This document shows, one piece after another, positions 12,216-25,000 of a DNA stretch of 64,000 nt. How positions within the stretch are numbered: position 1 is the first letter of the stretch; each line of letters begins with the position of its first letter. The stretch lies in NCBI RefSeq assembly GCF_000471905.2, contig NW_006494916.1:3479280-3543279 (forward strand), written 5' to 3'. The stretch is from Amborella trichopoda. Lineage: Eukaryota; Streptophyta; Magnoliopsida; Amborellales; Amborellaceae. The notes under the pieces are model-generated. The model had not been told where the DNA came from and did no database searches. It worked only from the letters and a program-made list of their open reading frames with translations. A program made the position numbers and the translations under genes.

Positions 12216-14257
12216 TTGATCTCACCCAAAATGGAAAGTAAACTACTTTGGCGAAACTTTTTTTTGTTTTTTTGACAAAGTTACATAGGAATAGAACTTG
12301 AGATGTACCGCTGTAAAATCCCAGCTACTATCGTCTTAATCCAAGCCCGATTCCTAGTTTGTCTACGTTTCGTTATACATAAGCATGTACAAGCCCCTAG
12401 GTATGTAATTCCTTCAAGATGGTCATTTCTTTTCTATCTCAAAGCAAACTTGTATTAATTAAGGAAGTATTGTCCACGGTCCAAAATATAAGACTTGGGA
12501 AAAAGCCTTAGTGGGTTGGACCATATTTTACTGCTAGACAATACTTAAAGCCTTCACAACTCTAAACTTGCTTTTTGAAAATAAAAACTTAGGGACATGT
12601 CCTCTACTGAGTAAAAAGAAATAAATTATCTGTGAATCATATAAAGTGAAAACGCCATTAGAATTGAGTACCTTATCTAGGTTCCCTGAATAAACTTTGC
12701 AATCGTGCCAAACCCATTGGAATTTTATGATGTGAATGTCTTTTGGGGTGGTCCTTAAGGCACTTGTATCCCTAATCTTCCAACATACTAGTGAGAATGC
12801 ACAAGAATTTTAGAATGGTGGGGATTTCATTGCGCTGCATTGATATATGGAAAGATTGGACCTGTTCCAGGAAGGTGACACTTAATCAGTAATATTATAA
12901 AAGAGTACACCACCTGGTCATTGTTTTCTCAAAGGGTCTTGTCTGGGCCTACTTGGAAAAAAAAAAAAAAAGTATGGTAAGCTCATCTATTTAACATACA
13001 ATGGGACACATCATAATTCATTTATGAAAATTCCTACAACAAGATCATTTATTTTTCAGAGGAAATCACAATTAATCTGGGCATGTAGATGTGAAATTGG
13101 GAATTTGGGTGTCCTTTTAACATGGCTCAAAAGTTTTTTTTTTTTGTTGAAATTTTTGACAATACTATACTATCAGGTGCTTGACAACTGTACGTGATTG
13201 TGACCTTCATGAAAGTATGCTACAAAGATAAATACATTGACAACCATTTAATTTCTCTAAATTTCTCCAAGAGTTGTCCAATCCTCACCATCCCTAATCC
13301 ATCCTGTGATTCAAGGTAAGGAACAAAAGCTTGTTCTATTGCTAACGAACGCCACCTGTTATGATGATATAAATATTTTTTTTGTAATGAAACAGTCCTA
13401 ATATGTCAAAACAGTTGTTTTAATAAATAAAATGGCTGTCTTGGCCAGGATGTTTGGATCATTCTTTAATCACAAAACACCTAGAAAAATAAATTACAGC
13501 CACGATTTTCAAGACATCCTAAATAATGGCCATTATAAGAGCTAAAAATATTAAAAATCATATTTTTACATATTTCCCCACGTCTTTTTGTTTCCTTAGC
13601 ATTTTTCCATGTTTCGTTTTTCCGGCACTTTCCAGTTTTTTATATTACACAGTTACTTTTAATAATTCATCGGATCGTTCCCTTATGAAAACACAATGGA
13701 CTGTTGGACAAATCCTCTGAAGCTATATTAAAGTGATTTAAAATTGTCGAGCCATTTCAAAATCGCAACTCGATTTAAGATCTAAATGATTTTAATTTTC
13801 CGAACCCAAAATCACTTCAATCTTCACAGTGGTCAGCTTTTCTCCTTCTGATATCTTTGTTTAATATAGCCGGATTTGAGCCGAGAATTGCTCGAGTCAG
13901 ACTGAAAAGATCGGAAGAACTTGGTGAGCCATGCCGGAATCCAGTTCCGATTTTTTAGAGACGACATAAGCGCTTTGTACTATGGAAACATTGGAGGGGG
14001 TCCATCTAATCATGTAATGCATAGACTCGTTCTATTTGCTGCCCAACCTTGAGCCATCTAGGATATGTAGGAACCCTAGAATTACTTTTCTCATTGACGT
14101 ACAGCTTCTCACACCTCCACCTCCACCTCCATGACTATGAAAGTTACTTCCTCACACCAGTCTTTTCCACCGAACCATTGTTTAGTCCCGAGAGTGGATT
14201 TAATGGTTAATCAATTTATGCACCTTCTTTTTTTTTTTTTTTTTTTTGCAAGGGTGT
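12216..14257. other. Intergenic, no supported gene
   Basis: Poly-A and poly-T runs occur at about 12958-12971, 13134-13144 and 14229-14247. A 64-codon frame at 13526-13720 (+) is hydrophobic but has no recognised signature. Nothing else is supported. Confidence 0.5.
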
Positions 14258-14632
14258 GGTTTCTATAAGACCGAGGCTCTAAACCATCAAAGTAGGGAGT
14301 GCCTTCAAATAGTATCGAAAGATATTGTTTCAATACTGTAAATCTATGTGATGGCTTAAAAATTTATTTTTATATCTAATTTTTAAAGCTTTAAAAATTA
14401 GTGTAGATTGAGCAGATCTATGAACACTTGAAAATATTAAAAATTGACGGTCTAAAAATATATTATAAGATTCATTATTTTTAAGACTTGAAATCTATTT
14501 TTTTGTCATATCCACATATATTGAGATTGAGATGATCAATTTGAAGAATTTTGAGCATTGAAACATCCTCTTCTAATAAATTTTTAGGTGCGCTTTAATT
14601 TGATTGTTTAGAGCCTCGCACTTACATAAACC
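14258..14632. mobile_element. MITE, gagcctcg family (complete)
   Basis: The ends form imperfect inverted repeats of about 47 bp. The left begins ggtttctataagaccgaggc and the right reads gattgtttagagcctcgcac then ttacataaacc. The interior is AT-rich, with a conserved block near tgagatgatcaatttgaag. The length is about 375 bp and no coding sequence is present. Close relatives lie at 38505-38884 and 40697-41060. The superfamily is not assigned because no target duplication was clear. Confidence 0.75.
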
Positions 14633-15061
14633 TTCTTCTTTTTGCAAAACACATTCTTTTATCTTCCTGAGCCTTGAGGTGAATGTGCTTGAAATGTCAA
14701 TATATTCATGAAACTTTTGCTCCTAATAGGAGGGAACCTAGTCATGGGTCATGGACTTTAACATCCACTCCTCTTTCTTTTTTTTTTAATTTTTTCAGGT
14801 GAATTAGGGCGGTCCCTACCTATTTTAGATCCTTTAGATTATCAAATAAGAAGGACAGTCATAAATAATTATTAGATTATTAAATAGGAAGCACAGAAAT
14901 AAATAATTATTATAAGTAGAAGAACAATAAGAAAATGTAATGATGACCATTGAAATTCATTCATAGACACCACGACCAAAAGGACCATGCCTTTGTACGT
15001 ATCTTGACCCCCTGACTCAACGGAATTTGTCCACTGCCACCATCTAAACAAAGGTTTTTGG

Positions 15062-15311
15062 TGAGAGAAAGAGAGAGTTTTAGAGAGAGAGAGAGTTAGA
15101 AGGCTGTCTGGTTTTCAAAAGCGGCTTTCCAGAAAGAATCGAAAGGGAAAAATCCAAAGCCCTAAACGCGTTGGAGCGCAACAAGCTGACAGCTACAATG
15201 GCTCGTGGGGGTGACAAATGCCTCTAAAATATATGTAGAGAGAGAGAGAGAAGAGAGAGAAACACCTCTAAAATATATGTGAGAGAGAAATATATGAGAG
15301 AGAGAGAGAGG
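15062..15311. repeat. GA-rich microsatellite cluster
   Basis: Runs of gagaga lie at about 15062-15100, 15236-15262 and 15290-15311, with a repeated block acacctctaaaatatatgt between them. Non-coding. Confidence 0.85.
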
Positions 15312-15504
15312 CACAAGTCAGTAATGTTCTTAAGATATAAAAAGTAACCGAGTTTTGGGCAATTTGCAGAAATGGAGGTAACCCCTTGGTTTAATATAAA
15401 CAATCCAAGAAGTATAATTGTCAAATGCATAACATGCCGTTTCCCATGTTCTTTTAGTATTGTGTACAGGCATTGTTATTATTCAATTTTAAGGAAAATG
15501 ATTT

Positions 15505-15830
15505 GATAGGGCTGCAGCCCTATCCAAATAAATAAAGCCTCACTTTATAACTCAGAAAATTTCAATTCAAGCATTGGAAAACCTTCTCATCGAGCATCTA
15601 TGATTGTAAAAAAAAATTAGAATTTCAAGCTCTAAAAATAATGTATAGTATAATAAATTATCTAGACCGTCTATTTCGTCTTAAAAATAAGTGTTCACAT
15701 ACCCGCAAGCTCCATACCAATTTTTGAGTTTTAACTTTTATTATCTCTGTTAGAAATTGGTTTTAGAGCCATCATGTTGCCAAAAGTGCGTGAGGATTTG
15801 ACGTAAGGCTCTATTTTGTTTCCACAAAAC
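15505..15830. mobile_element. MITE, aaagcctcac subfamily
   Basis: In reverse complement this resembles 29970-30345. Shared blocks are gggctgcagccctat (an internal palindrome at the outer end), aataaagcctcac, a central segment with tctagaccgtcta, and gtaaggct near the other end. It is non-coding. Boundaries are approximate. Confidence 0.55.
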
Positions 15831-16302
15831 CTAGGCCTTCTAGGAACTTCATCCTTTTTTAAGACGTTATATATTGTTATTATTAGTACTGGCCTTGTGC
15901 AAAGTGACTATTTGAATAAGAGGATGGGGCATTATGGGCACTCAAAAACGTTCTTAGAGAGAATCGAGTGGTTTTGTTATTTACTACTTTGGAAAAGTTG
16001 GAGGGGATGGGGCCATCTGATGCTCCCGCCGGCTAAAACAATAAGAGTTGATGAAGAATACGTCAAAAGCGTGTAGAAAAATGGTTAATTTTTAATGTGT
16101 TGGTCTTCACATAAATCACAACCCTAAGACATAAAAACCTCCCCCACTACAAATCCTCCTTTCCCCCACTATCTTTTCACACCGCAAAAGCTCCATTGAT
16201 GAATATGTAGAAGCTTTGCCCTTTCTCTCAGCCATGAGGCATTTGTAGAAGACAGTGAATTGTCAAGTGAATTGCTTTGACTGCACTGATAAGCTTGCCT
16301 TG
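15831..16302 (+). promoter_or_regulatory. Upstream region of the TAC1-like gene, with two tiny uORFs
   Basis: A pyrimidine-rich stretch (cctcccccac...) lies around 16138-16180. Two minimal upstream ORFs precede the main ATG: atgaatatgtag at 16199-16210 and atgaggcatttgtag at 16234-16248. If these lie in the transcript they could lower main-ORF translation. The transcription start is unknown and no firm TATA box was chosen. Confidence 0.35.
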
Positions 16303-16791
16303 ATGGAGCCGAGTAGATCGCCGGGGTCGAGGCAAGATCCGGAGCACCCAGAGCTGGATACGGGACCGAATCGATCATATGAGTGTACCTTTTGCAAGAG
16401 GGGCTTCTCGACTGCACAAGCCTTAGGTGGCCATATGAACATACACAGGAAAGACAGGGCCAGGCTTCGACAGCCCCCGGTTCAAGAAGATGAATCGATG
16501 GGTTCGTCACGTCATCCCTCGATGACGACTGGTGGCACAATTGGGAGGGGAGAATCACAGATGAGTTACTCCCCCAAATATTATCATGGAGCAGCTTCGG
16601 TCAGACCAGCAATGATTGATACAGGGAAACCTCCTCAATTGCGGTTGTTTTCCGAGATTCGTGAGGAGGGGTCGAGCGGAGCAAGAGCCAGAAGTAGTGG
16701 TGAGCCCGAAGGGACGCAAGAGGGCTCGCGAAATCCTGCCGCCGAGGAGGAGAAGCTCGATTTGGAGCTCAGGCTTGGCCCTGATCCTTGA
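16303..16791 (+). CDS. Single C2H2 zinc-finger repressor, TAC1-like
   Basis: A 162-residue intronless protein is predicted. The ATG at 16303 is the first in frame after an in-frame stop at 16246-16248. One finger spans about residues 26-48 with ligands C28, C31, H44 and H48. It contains the plant-specific QALGGH block (39-44) and then [13 protein letters not shown]. The C-terminus has an EAR-type LDLELRL (152-158) just before GPDP. This layout (short N-terminus, one QALGGH finger near residue 30, terminal LDLELRLG) matches TELOMERASE ACTIVATOR1 (TAC1) and its relatives, which are nuclear DNA-binding regulators. LxLxL motifs recruit TOPLESS-type co-repressors in that family. The CKRGFS form of the finger favours TAC1 over SUPERMAN. 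The middle is Ser/Gly/Glu-rich and probably disordered. The target and biological role here are inferred from family only. The nearest intact neighbour is the related gene at 43577-44242. Confidence 0.9.
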   Translation: MEPSRSPGSRQDPEHPELDTGPNRSYECTFCKRGFSTAQALGGHMNIHRKDRARLRQPPVQEDESMGSSRHPSMTTGGTIGRGESQMSYSPKYYHGAASVRPAMIDTGKPPQLRLFSEIREEGSSGARARSSGEPEGTQEGSRNPAAEEEKLDLELRLGPDP

Positions 16792-18259
16792 GCAATGGCT
16801 CTCCACTGTATAGGAAGCAACACTAGGGACCTACATGTACTTTGCACCATATGACTCACCAGCCACAAGGGTGACCCGATCCGGCTTTGCTTGAGTGGAT
16901 AGTGGGACCCACATTGGAATGAACGGTCTAGATCTGTCATCGTTTGGATCGAAGATGTAAACGTGAGAAGAAACCTTTGCCTAGGAAATCTGGATCTATT
17001 ATTTATTTGTTCTTAAGGTACTTATTTTTAATTGTTGTCTATTACAAGTACATTATGTTATTCTTTGTTTTCTTTGTCAAGTTTGGGTCTTCTACCTAGG
17101 GTTGAACGGCTTTTCTTGCATGAACATCGCTTATTTATTTATTTATTTATTTTATTTTATTTTATTTTATTTATTTATTTTGACATTTTAGGGCTGAAGG
17201 ACCACCCATTTAAAAATGTTGATATCCTTATTGGTCAATTGTAACCGTCCATCTACCCACACGTGCACATACACATACACAATCTTTCTATTCTTGAGTC
17301 ACATACACAATCTTTCTATTATTGAATATTACTTTATTGTGTGTGACCTCTAGCCCAATGACATGTCAAGGAGTGGCATCATGTCCAATTATATTTTAAA
17401 ATTTCTGATGTTAATAGATGAATAGTAGATAAATGGCAAACGTGCTGTTGGAGTATTTTGACAGCCATACAATCAGTATACATGCACACATTTTCGAACC
17501 GCATTTCTTATCTATTGTTGATCTTGAAAATGGACGGCAGATGCCTCACTTGTATAGTATATAGCACAAATATATGCATGTTGTACTTGGTTACATACAT
17601 GATCAAATGATGGACAACGATCCCTAGACAGTGGTCCCCTAAACAATGGGGACCGTTAATGCAATTGTTTATCAGGTTTTTATCATCCACCCAACAATGA
17701 CGGAGGCTGAATCCATTAAAGGGATGCATATAACATTCATGTTTCGCGAGGTAGAATTAGAAGAAATAAGGGGATAATCAAAGAAGAGGTGGAATGTTCC
17801 CTTTCTAATATATGACCATATGCTACTTGCTAGAGAATAGTATGCATCTTCATGAGATTATTTTTAAAGGGAAAAAGTTTGAATTGTAAGTTTTTTAACA
17901 TTTAGATCTCACTTTTCCAAAAATAGGATGGTCTCTACTTAATCTTGAGCTATTATTTTTTAAAAAATGCAAAAGGGGTGCAATTAAGAAACTTTTTTAT
18001 TGAGGTTAGTCTACAGTTCAAAGAGGTTGCATCCTAAAAATTTGGGGTCGTGAAATTAATCTTAGATTGGGTTTTACCTGTGGGAAAGAATAGTATACTA
18101 AGGGAGTATAAAATATTTTGGCTTAATATATTAAGTAGTAATGTACTTACCCCAAAAAAATAATTAGTAAATGTACATTTTAGTTTGTATGAGGGTAGCT
18201 TTGATCTTTGCCCGTACATTTGAAGAGTTGGAAATTCAGGACACATCCTAACCAAATGA
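16792..18259. other. Intergenic 3' of the TAC1-like gene
   Basis: The first part is presumably 3' UTR. A TTTA/TTTTA microsatellite occupies 17131-17181. A near-duplicate of catacacaatctttctatt lies at about 17270-17320. There is no other supported feature before the assembly gap. Confidence 0.55.
17131..17181. repeat. (TTTA)n/(TTTTA)n microsatellite
   Basis: Uninterrupted TTTA units pass into TTTTA units and back to TTTA across about 50 bases. Confidence 0.9.
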
Positions 18260-18422
18260 NNNNNNNNNNNNNNNNNNNNNNNNNNNNNNNNNNNNNNNNN
18301 NNNNNNNNNNNNNNNNNNNNNNNNNNNNNNNNNNNNNNNNNNNNNNNNNNNNNNNNNNNNNNNNNNNNNNNNNNNNNNNNNNNNNNNNNNNNNNNNNNNN
18401 NNNNNNNNNNNNNNNNNNNNNN
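18260..18422. other. Assembly gap (N run)
   Basis: The stretch is 163 N. A GA microsatellite follows directly, which probably caused the gap. Open frames that run through it are artefacts. Confidence 0.98.
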
Positions 18423-18439
18423 GAGAGAGAGAGAGAGAG

Positions 18440-20000
18440 TTATTTAGACCAATTAAGAGTGAGGAGCAAAGGATCTTGGTGAAGGATGTCGAGGACAACA
18501 AAAAATGGATAGTTTATGTTAAAAATTGTTAAATGATGAACACAATGGGAACACAATATTAAGAGGAGCCTTTTGCATGAATGAGAGCAGAGAACATTGA
18601 TACATTCACATGATTAGGACACCCGAAGTAAAAGAAGCATTGGGGAGGACGAAGATAGGAAAGTCTTTAGGATCAGATGGTATCCCGAGAGAGGTCTAGA
18701 AGTACATAGGGGAGATTGACATATGTTGGCTGACCAAATTGTTCAACAAGACATTGAAAACAAAGAAAATGTCAAATGAATGGAGAAAAGGTATTGTAAT
18801 ACCTATTTACTAGAACAAAGGAGATATACATAATTATACGAATTATCGACGGATCTAAATTATGAGCCATACTATGAAGCTATGAGAGAGATTGATTAAA
18901 CAACAACTAAGATATGAATCGATTGTATTAGAAAATTAATTTTGTTTTATGCTTGGAAGGTCAACAGTTGAGGCTATTTTCCTACTTAGACAACTGATTG
19001 AGAAGTTCAGAGAGAGAGAAAAAGACCTATGCATGGGCCTTAGTGATTTAGATAATGCTTACAATAAGATACTTAAAGATTTAATTTAGTTGGTGCTTGA
19101 AAAAAACGAGTTTCTAAATTCTATATTGACATGGTGAGAGATATATATATGAGGGAGTGAGTGTGAACTAGTGTGATGACAACTAGTGAGAGATAATTGA
19201 GTTTTCAGATACAAGAGGTATGCATCAGGGGTCAACATTAATCCCATATCTCTTTGTTTCAATTGTAGATGAGTTAACTAAGCACTTAGAAGGTGAGGTA
19301 CCATAATATATGTTGCTCGCAAATGACATGATTTTGTTCGATGTGGCTAGAAATAACGTTGATGTAAAGTTAGAACTTTGAAAGGATGCTGTAGAAACTA
19401 AAGATTTTGAGATTAATCGCACTAAGATAGAATATATGGAATGCCAATTTAGTAAATAATCAGAGTAGAAATATGAAATTAGTTAAGATTAATAGCCAAG
19501 ACATACCTAAAAGAGAGTATTTTGGATATTTTATATTAATAATCCAAAAAAAATAGAGAGATTGAAGAAGATGTCACACATAGAATAAGAGCTGCGTGGT
19601 CAAACTTGAGATGTGCAACTGGTATTTTATGTGATCGCCACATACCACTTAAGCTTAAGGGGAAGTTCTTTAAGACAATTATAAGACAATTTTTGCTTTA
19701 TAGAGCAAAATGTTGGACTGTCAAGAAACAACATATCCGTAGAATAAGTGTAGTTGAGATGAGGATGTTAGGGTAAATAAGTCGCAAGACAAGAAAGGAT
19801 AAAATTCAAAATGAATACATTCGAGGGAACTTAGGTGTGGCGGAAAGTAGACTTAGTTCAGCTGACCATGTGTAGCGTATGCCCCAATACTTTATTGGTT
19901 AGGACGTACAATTTAGTTCATGTAGAAGGTTCTAAAAAGGCAATGGAAAGGCCCAAATAAATATAGATAGAAATAGTGGGAAGAGATATGGGGACTTATG
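18440..20000 (+). mobile_element. RTE-type non-LTR retrotransposon relic (reverse transcriptase part)
   Basis: A broken plus-strand frame follows the plant RTE reverse transcriptase in order: a GKSLGSDGIPREV-like block (about 18655), WLTKLFNKTLKTKKMSNEW (18726-18785), NKGDIHNYTNYR (about 18815), MSHTMKLWERLIK (about 18865), FMLGRSTVEAIFLLRQLIEK (about 18950), GMHQGSTLIPYLF (about 19220) and MLLANDMILFD (about 19310). Further 3' it shows the LKLKGKFF-like and AKCWTVKKQHI-like blocks before 19750. The catalytic FADD box reads LAND, losing an aspartate. Many stops and frameshifts are present. The 5' part is lost in or before the gap and the 3' end is blurred near an LTR fragment. Non-functional. 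Confidence 0.85.
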
Positions 20001-20009
20001 ATCTTCATT

Positions 20010-20341
20010 TATGATGCAGATCAGAGAGATCTTCGGAGGAAGATCCCTCGGATCTGAACTATAAACATTTTTTTACAAGTGATAGAGAGGGGACAATTTG
20101 AATTCTAATCTAAGTTCCGATGGATTTTTGAGGGGCATCCGTAGTCCTACATTATAAGGTAGCATCCTTATATAAAAATTTTCCATACTTTAATAACCAA
20201 AAAATATGCCAGGATATTGGATCACAGGATGGGAACTATGGGCTATGGTATTCTATTGTTTATGAATCTTATGGAATAGTATGATCCTAAGGATTCAGGA
20301 AAACAATGGAATTTACCAGTTTCAAAAATAGGATATCTACA
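20010..20341 (-). mobile_element. LTR fragment of the TGTAGACACCCC-type inverted-pair family
   Basis: The right end (gatattggatcacaggatggg ... ggatatctaca) matches 28500-28624 and 38170-38305 in the same orientation, and 26158-26290 inverted. The left part, with gaggaagatccctcggatctg, is the reverse complement of a block near 27045. The segment 20100-20180 (ggcatccgtagtcctacatt ... aaggtagcatccttata) looks like a fragment of the 34203 MITE family inserted within it. No coding sequence. Confidence 0.6.
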
Positions 20342-22093
20342 ATCTTAGTAAAGGTATGGCCTCGATCAAGCATAATGGCATAACAGGATTCATGTGGTTA
20401 ACCCTAAATAACTGGGATACGGCTCTAATGATGATGATGGTGATATACATTACTTTTAGTATTAATTTAGAATCCGGTGAGAATGGAAGACTCACAGATA
20501 TCATGGCACCCACCAACCTGACTACCTTTGCCAAGAACTCATTTACGAAGGCATACCGTATGTTCAGTATCACACGGGGCAACTCTATATCACATATGCA
20601 TAACATATTAGAATATACCATAAACATTTGGTATCAAACTGAAATTAGAAAGTCCTAGGTTCAAATCCTGCCACTGACGAATCCTTAGCTACAACTATCG
20701 GCATCAGGAGGAATTTTTATTAGAATATTATTGACCGATGCCTTTTTATAGGGAATTACAAATATTTAGTAATTTATTTTTATTCATGAATAGTCAAATA
20801 TTATCCTAGAAAAAGAAGAACTACTTAACAGTCTATCTATATCTTTTGATTTAATTTCAAAGTATCCATGAAAAGACACATAATCATGAGTTGTAATAGT
20901 TGCAATTGGGTAAAATGTTAAAATTGTAAATGCTTATGAGCATTTTTATATATTTCACAAATTATAATAGCACCATTGGCATCAAACAATGTTTTGTTTG
21001 TGACTAAGTTTAATAAACATCATATTATCTAATTAAATAAAATAACTTCGAATGCATTATTCAAAAATTGAACTGGAAAATGTTGCTTGAGTTGTTGGAT
21101 GGACAAACATGGGAAGCATTAAGGTCAAAGATTGCTAGGTAGTAAGTGCCATTGAGATCATTTTCCAACTGTGCATTATAACATGGGACACAAGAATAGT
21201 AGTCCGTTGGTCAACGGACAATACAATGTCTTCCAAATTAATCAGCTAATGTCTTAGTTCTCTCTCTTTTCTATTTTTTTGCATATAAAGTTCACCGTTA
21301 TGTAAAGAACATTAAGTCTCAAACCCTTTTCGCTTTTTGGTATGATGCATCAAAGCACACTTCATTTCTTTATAGGCCGTATGATGCATCAAAACACACT
21401 TTGATTTCTTTATACGCTGATGTGCTGCAAGTTTTACTCCATATTTTCACCCTTCTTTTTGCAGTATTGGAAACGGTTTACCATACATCTCCACATCCCT
21501 GAAAATCAAAGTGAGTAAATATTGGATTCTTAAAACATTATATAGTTTTATTTGTGAAAAAAAAAAAAAAAAAATAACTGTTTGATGGAAATCAGAGCTC
21601 TATGAGATTTTTTTCATGAAATATGACTCCAATTATATAAAACCCAAAGAAACTACACCCGGAAGCTGTAGGCAAACCTTGATCATCCAATCCCCTTTTA
21701 TCTCTTTAAGAATTATTTGTTCTTTTGAATTTTTCCCCCTCTGATGTCTTGACATGCTTTCTAACCGTATGCTTTTTGGATGCAAAAAATTTCTCTTCCA
21801 TTTGCATAATGAAAGGGGCATTTATAGGTCAACGAAAAGACAATTAGGGTTACCCCAGAGATCAAATCCTCTAGAGGGTTTTAATGGATTTGATCTCTTT
21901 CTCCCGTGGACATTGGCTGAAAAGGTGAACAATGTAAATCTCGGTGCTAGTAAGTTATTTTCTTTATTTCATATTTTTCCAATTCATACACACATACATC
22001 AGTTCTAGCATATTTTTGTGTCCCATATATCCGGGTTCCGCAACATGCATCTGTATTTGTGTGAAAAGGCTCTAATTGGATGAGCTCAGCAAG
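20342..22093. other. Intergenic, no supported gene
   Basis: A direct duplication of about 39 bases lies at 21340-21418. A poly-A run sits near 21560-21575. Short open frames at 20356-20658 (both strands) and 21754-22008 have no recognised signature. The copia PBS at 22094 has no recognisable LTR before it. Confidence 0.5.
21340..21418. repeat. 39-bp direct duplication
   Basis: Two adjacent copies begin gtatgatgcatcaaa and end ttctttata. They differ at a few positions. Confidence 0.85.
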
Positions 22094-25000
22094 TGGTATC
22101 AAAGCCTTCCCTGGCCATAACCTAACTCGTGGGTATATGCTCACGAAAAGGACAAGGTTCAATAGCTCTCTCTTAATCCCATTCTTCGATCAATGTCAAC
22201 CCTGACTTTGGTTGTTTTGATTAATTGGACTTTCGGTATCTGTTGGGACATGTCGTCAATCATAAGCTGCTAGTGAGTGCCCACTATGCAAAGAATGCCT
22301 TGATTGATGGACCATTAGTCATAACCTTGAGCAACAGTGAATCACCATTGTGAAAAGAAGGTATTGATCAATGGACCGTCAGTTAGCACCTTGACCAACA
22401 ATAAATTACTTTAACCGCCGGTTGACTGATGGTGACACCCTGAGAAACAATGGATAGCTTAACCGACGGATGATAGCTTAACTGGCATTGGATAGCTTAA
22501 CCGATGGTGGATAGGTTAACCGACAATGGATAGCTTAACAGACTGTGGATACCTTAACCACTGGTGAATAGAAGAGAGGTGTGTGAAAGATAATATGTGT
22601 GGGTTAAAGATGGATTCCAGTATGGAGAGCAGGATGATATCGCTCAATGAGAATACTAGAATCGTCTGGAAACCAAAGATGGAAGATCTACTATATTGTA
22701 AGGACTTGTACACACCCATTAAAGGGATAGAACATAAGCCCGAAGGTATGATAGGCGATGAGTAGAAGCGACTGGACTAAAAGGCTCACGAAACCATCCA
22801 ACAATGGTTGAAAGAAAATGTGTTTCATCATATGTCGACGGAGATATTCTACAAGTCATTGTGGGATAAGCTACATGATTTGTATGAGAGGAAGACCACC
22901 GAAATTAAAGCATTCTTGATCTGAAAATTAGTGAACATGAAGTTCAGGGACGGGAGATCCATTGCAAAGCACCTGAATTAGGTGCAAAGCATTTGTTAAT
23001 CAACTCGTAATGATGAAGTTTTTCTTGGAAGATGAGCTACAATCTCTATTTTTGCTCGATTCACTACTGGACAGTTGGGAAACCCTTGTACTCTTAGTGA
23101 GTAACTCACTACCTGATGGGATAGCAACCATGATACAGGTCACTAGCAGTCTGTTGAATGAGGAAACGAGAAGAAAATCCTTCAATGCATCGAACTCACA
23201 AGCCTTTGTCACAAATCGAGGAAGGTCCATGAATGGAGACCAAAACTGATCAAACTGATCTAACGATAAAGCTAGATCGAAGATGAAAAAGGGGATCATA
23301 TATTGTCATTTGGCTAGGAAGGGCACATCAAGAAAGATTTTCAGGAGCTTGAGAGAGAGCGGAATGATGACAATAGCAATAATGATGGCAAGGAAACCAC
23401 TGTAGTAGCTAAAGATGTTGGGGTGGTCAACAATGTGGTGAATGGTGCATTAATATTGCATCATGCAACTAGGACTGGGTTGTGGATACCGGAGTATATT
23501 TTCATGTTACTCCACAGAGATGTTGTTTTGCTTCTTACAGAGCGGGAGATTTTGGCTTTGTAAAGATGGAGAACAACGGTTCCTCAAAGATTGTGGGTGA
23601 GGGAGATGTACATATCAAGACTGATAATAGGATGAGGCTTGTGCTAAAAGCAGTCCGACACGTACCGGATATTTTTCTAAACCTCATCTCAGGAGGGTGT
23701 TTAGATGATGAAGGATATCACTTAGTGTTCGGTAAAAGACATTGGAAGCTAACAAAGGGATCTCTTGTTATAGGAAAGGACAAGAAGTATTGTTCACTCC
23801 ACAAAATTCAGGTGCTCCAGCTTCAATGATGATGTTAATGCCGCCATGGAAGGATCCTCATTAGACCTGTGGCATAAGCGTTTCGGCCACATGAGTGAAA
23901 AATGAATGGAAAAATTATCAGAGAAGCATAATCTTCCCAATGTCAAGAATGAATCTCCAACCCCATGTGCCACTGTTTGTTAGGCAAACAAATCCTGGAT
24001 TTGGTGGATTCAGATGTGTGTGGTCTTATGGATTTCAAGTTATTTAGTGGTGCATCATACCATCGATGATGCTTCGGGAAAGATATGGGTGTACTTGATG
24101 AAATCGAAAGATCAAGTGATCGAGATCTTTCAGAATTTTTATGCTCAAATGGAATGAGAGACAGGCAAGATGCTAAAATGTCTCAGAGTTAGAAGCATGT
24201 TATGCACTTTCAAGCCGTATTGAGGGTGTTACAGTCCTCACAGCGTGCTACCTAATAAATCAATCCCCAACGTTTCCTATAGATGGTCAAATCCCAGAGA
24301 GAGTTTGGATCGGGGTGGATATCTCTTATTCACACTTGATGGTGTTCGGGTGCAACACATTAGTTCACGTGGTCAAGGAACAAAGATCCAAGCTGAATGA
24401 GAAAGCAATCCTATGCATCTTTTTAAGGCACTTAGAAGAAGAATTTGATAATAAGTTGTGGGATCCTGAGAACATGAAGGTGATCAAGGGTATAGATGTG
24501 GTCTTTCAGGAAAACCTTACTATTGAAGACATAAAGAAGTCATAAAAGCAACGAATCTTCGATGGTTCAAAACCGGTCTTAGTTCCTCCCACCATCGTAA
24601 ATGGAGACGGTGGAGAAGTGAAACAAGACGATGGGTCCAAAAAGTTTGACATGTCAGTCCGGGTGATGAGGAGCAGGGGGAGTAGCTTGTTCAAGAAGTG
24701 TCATTTACTATTGAACTGAAAAGGCCCTTTAGGGGACATAAACCCTCTACCAATTACCTCGCATTACAGTATGCCCTATACACTGAAACGGGTGGATTAG
24801 AAATCTACCAAGAAGCCTAGGATGACAAATACAAAGAGGTGTGTGTTAAAGCTATGCAAAATGAGAACAAATCCTTACATAAGAATCACACTTATGACTT
24901 AGTAAAATTGCCGAAAAGCAAGAAGGTACAGGAGTTAAGTGCTAGGCAGATCCCTTCAACCAAGAGGAAGAATGAAGAAATACAAAAAGTTCCCTATGGA

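Noticed and set aside
16169-16940. Antisense and alternative frames over the TAC1-like gene
   Set aside because: They are shadows of the real frame, which alone has the finger and EAR motif.
18034-18501. 155-codon frame and partners across the N run
   Set aside because: They cross an assembly gap, so the frames are artificial.
20630-20680. tRNA-like or SINE-like patch with a B-box style ggttcaaatcc
   Set aside because: No cloverleaf, no matching A-box at the right distance and no poly-A tail could be shown.
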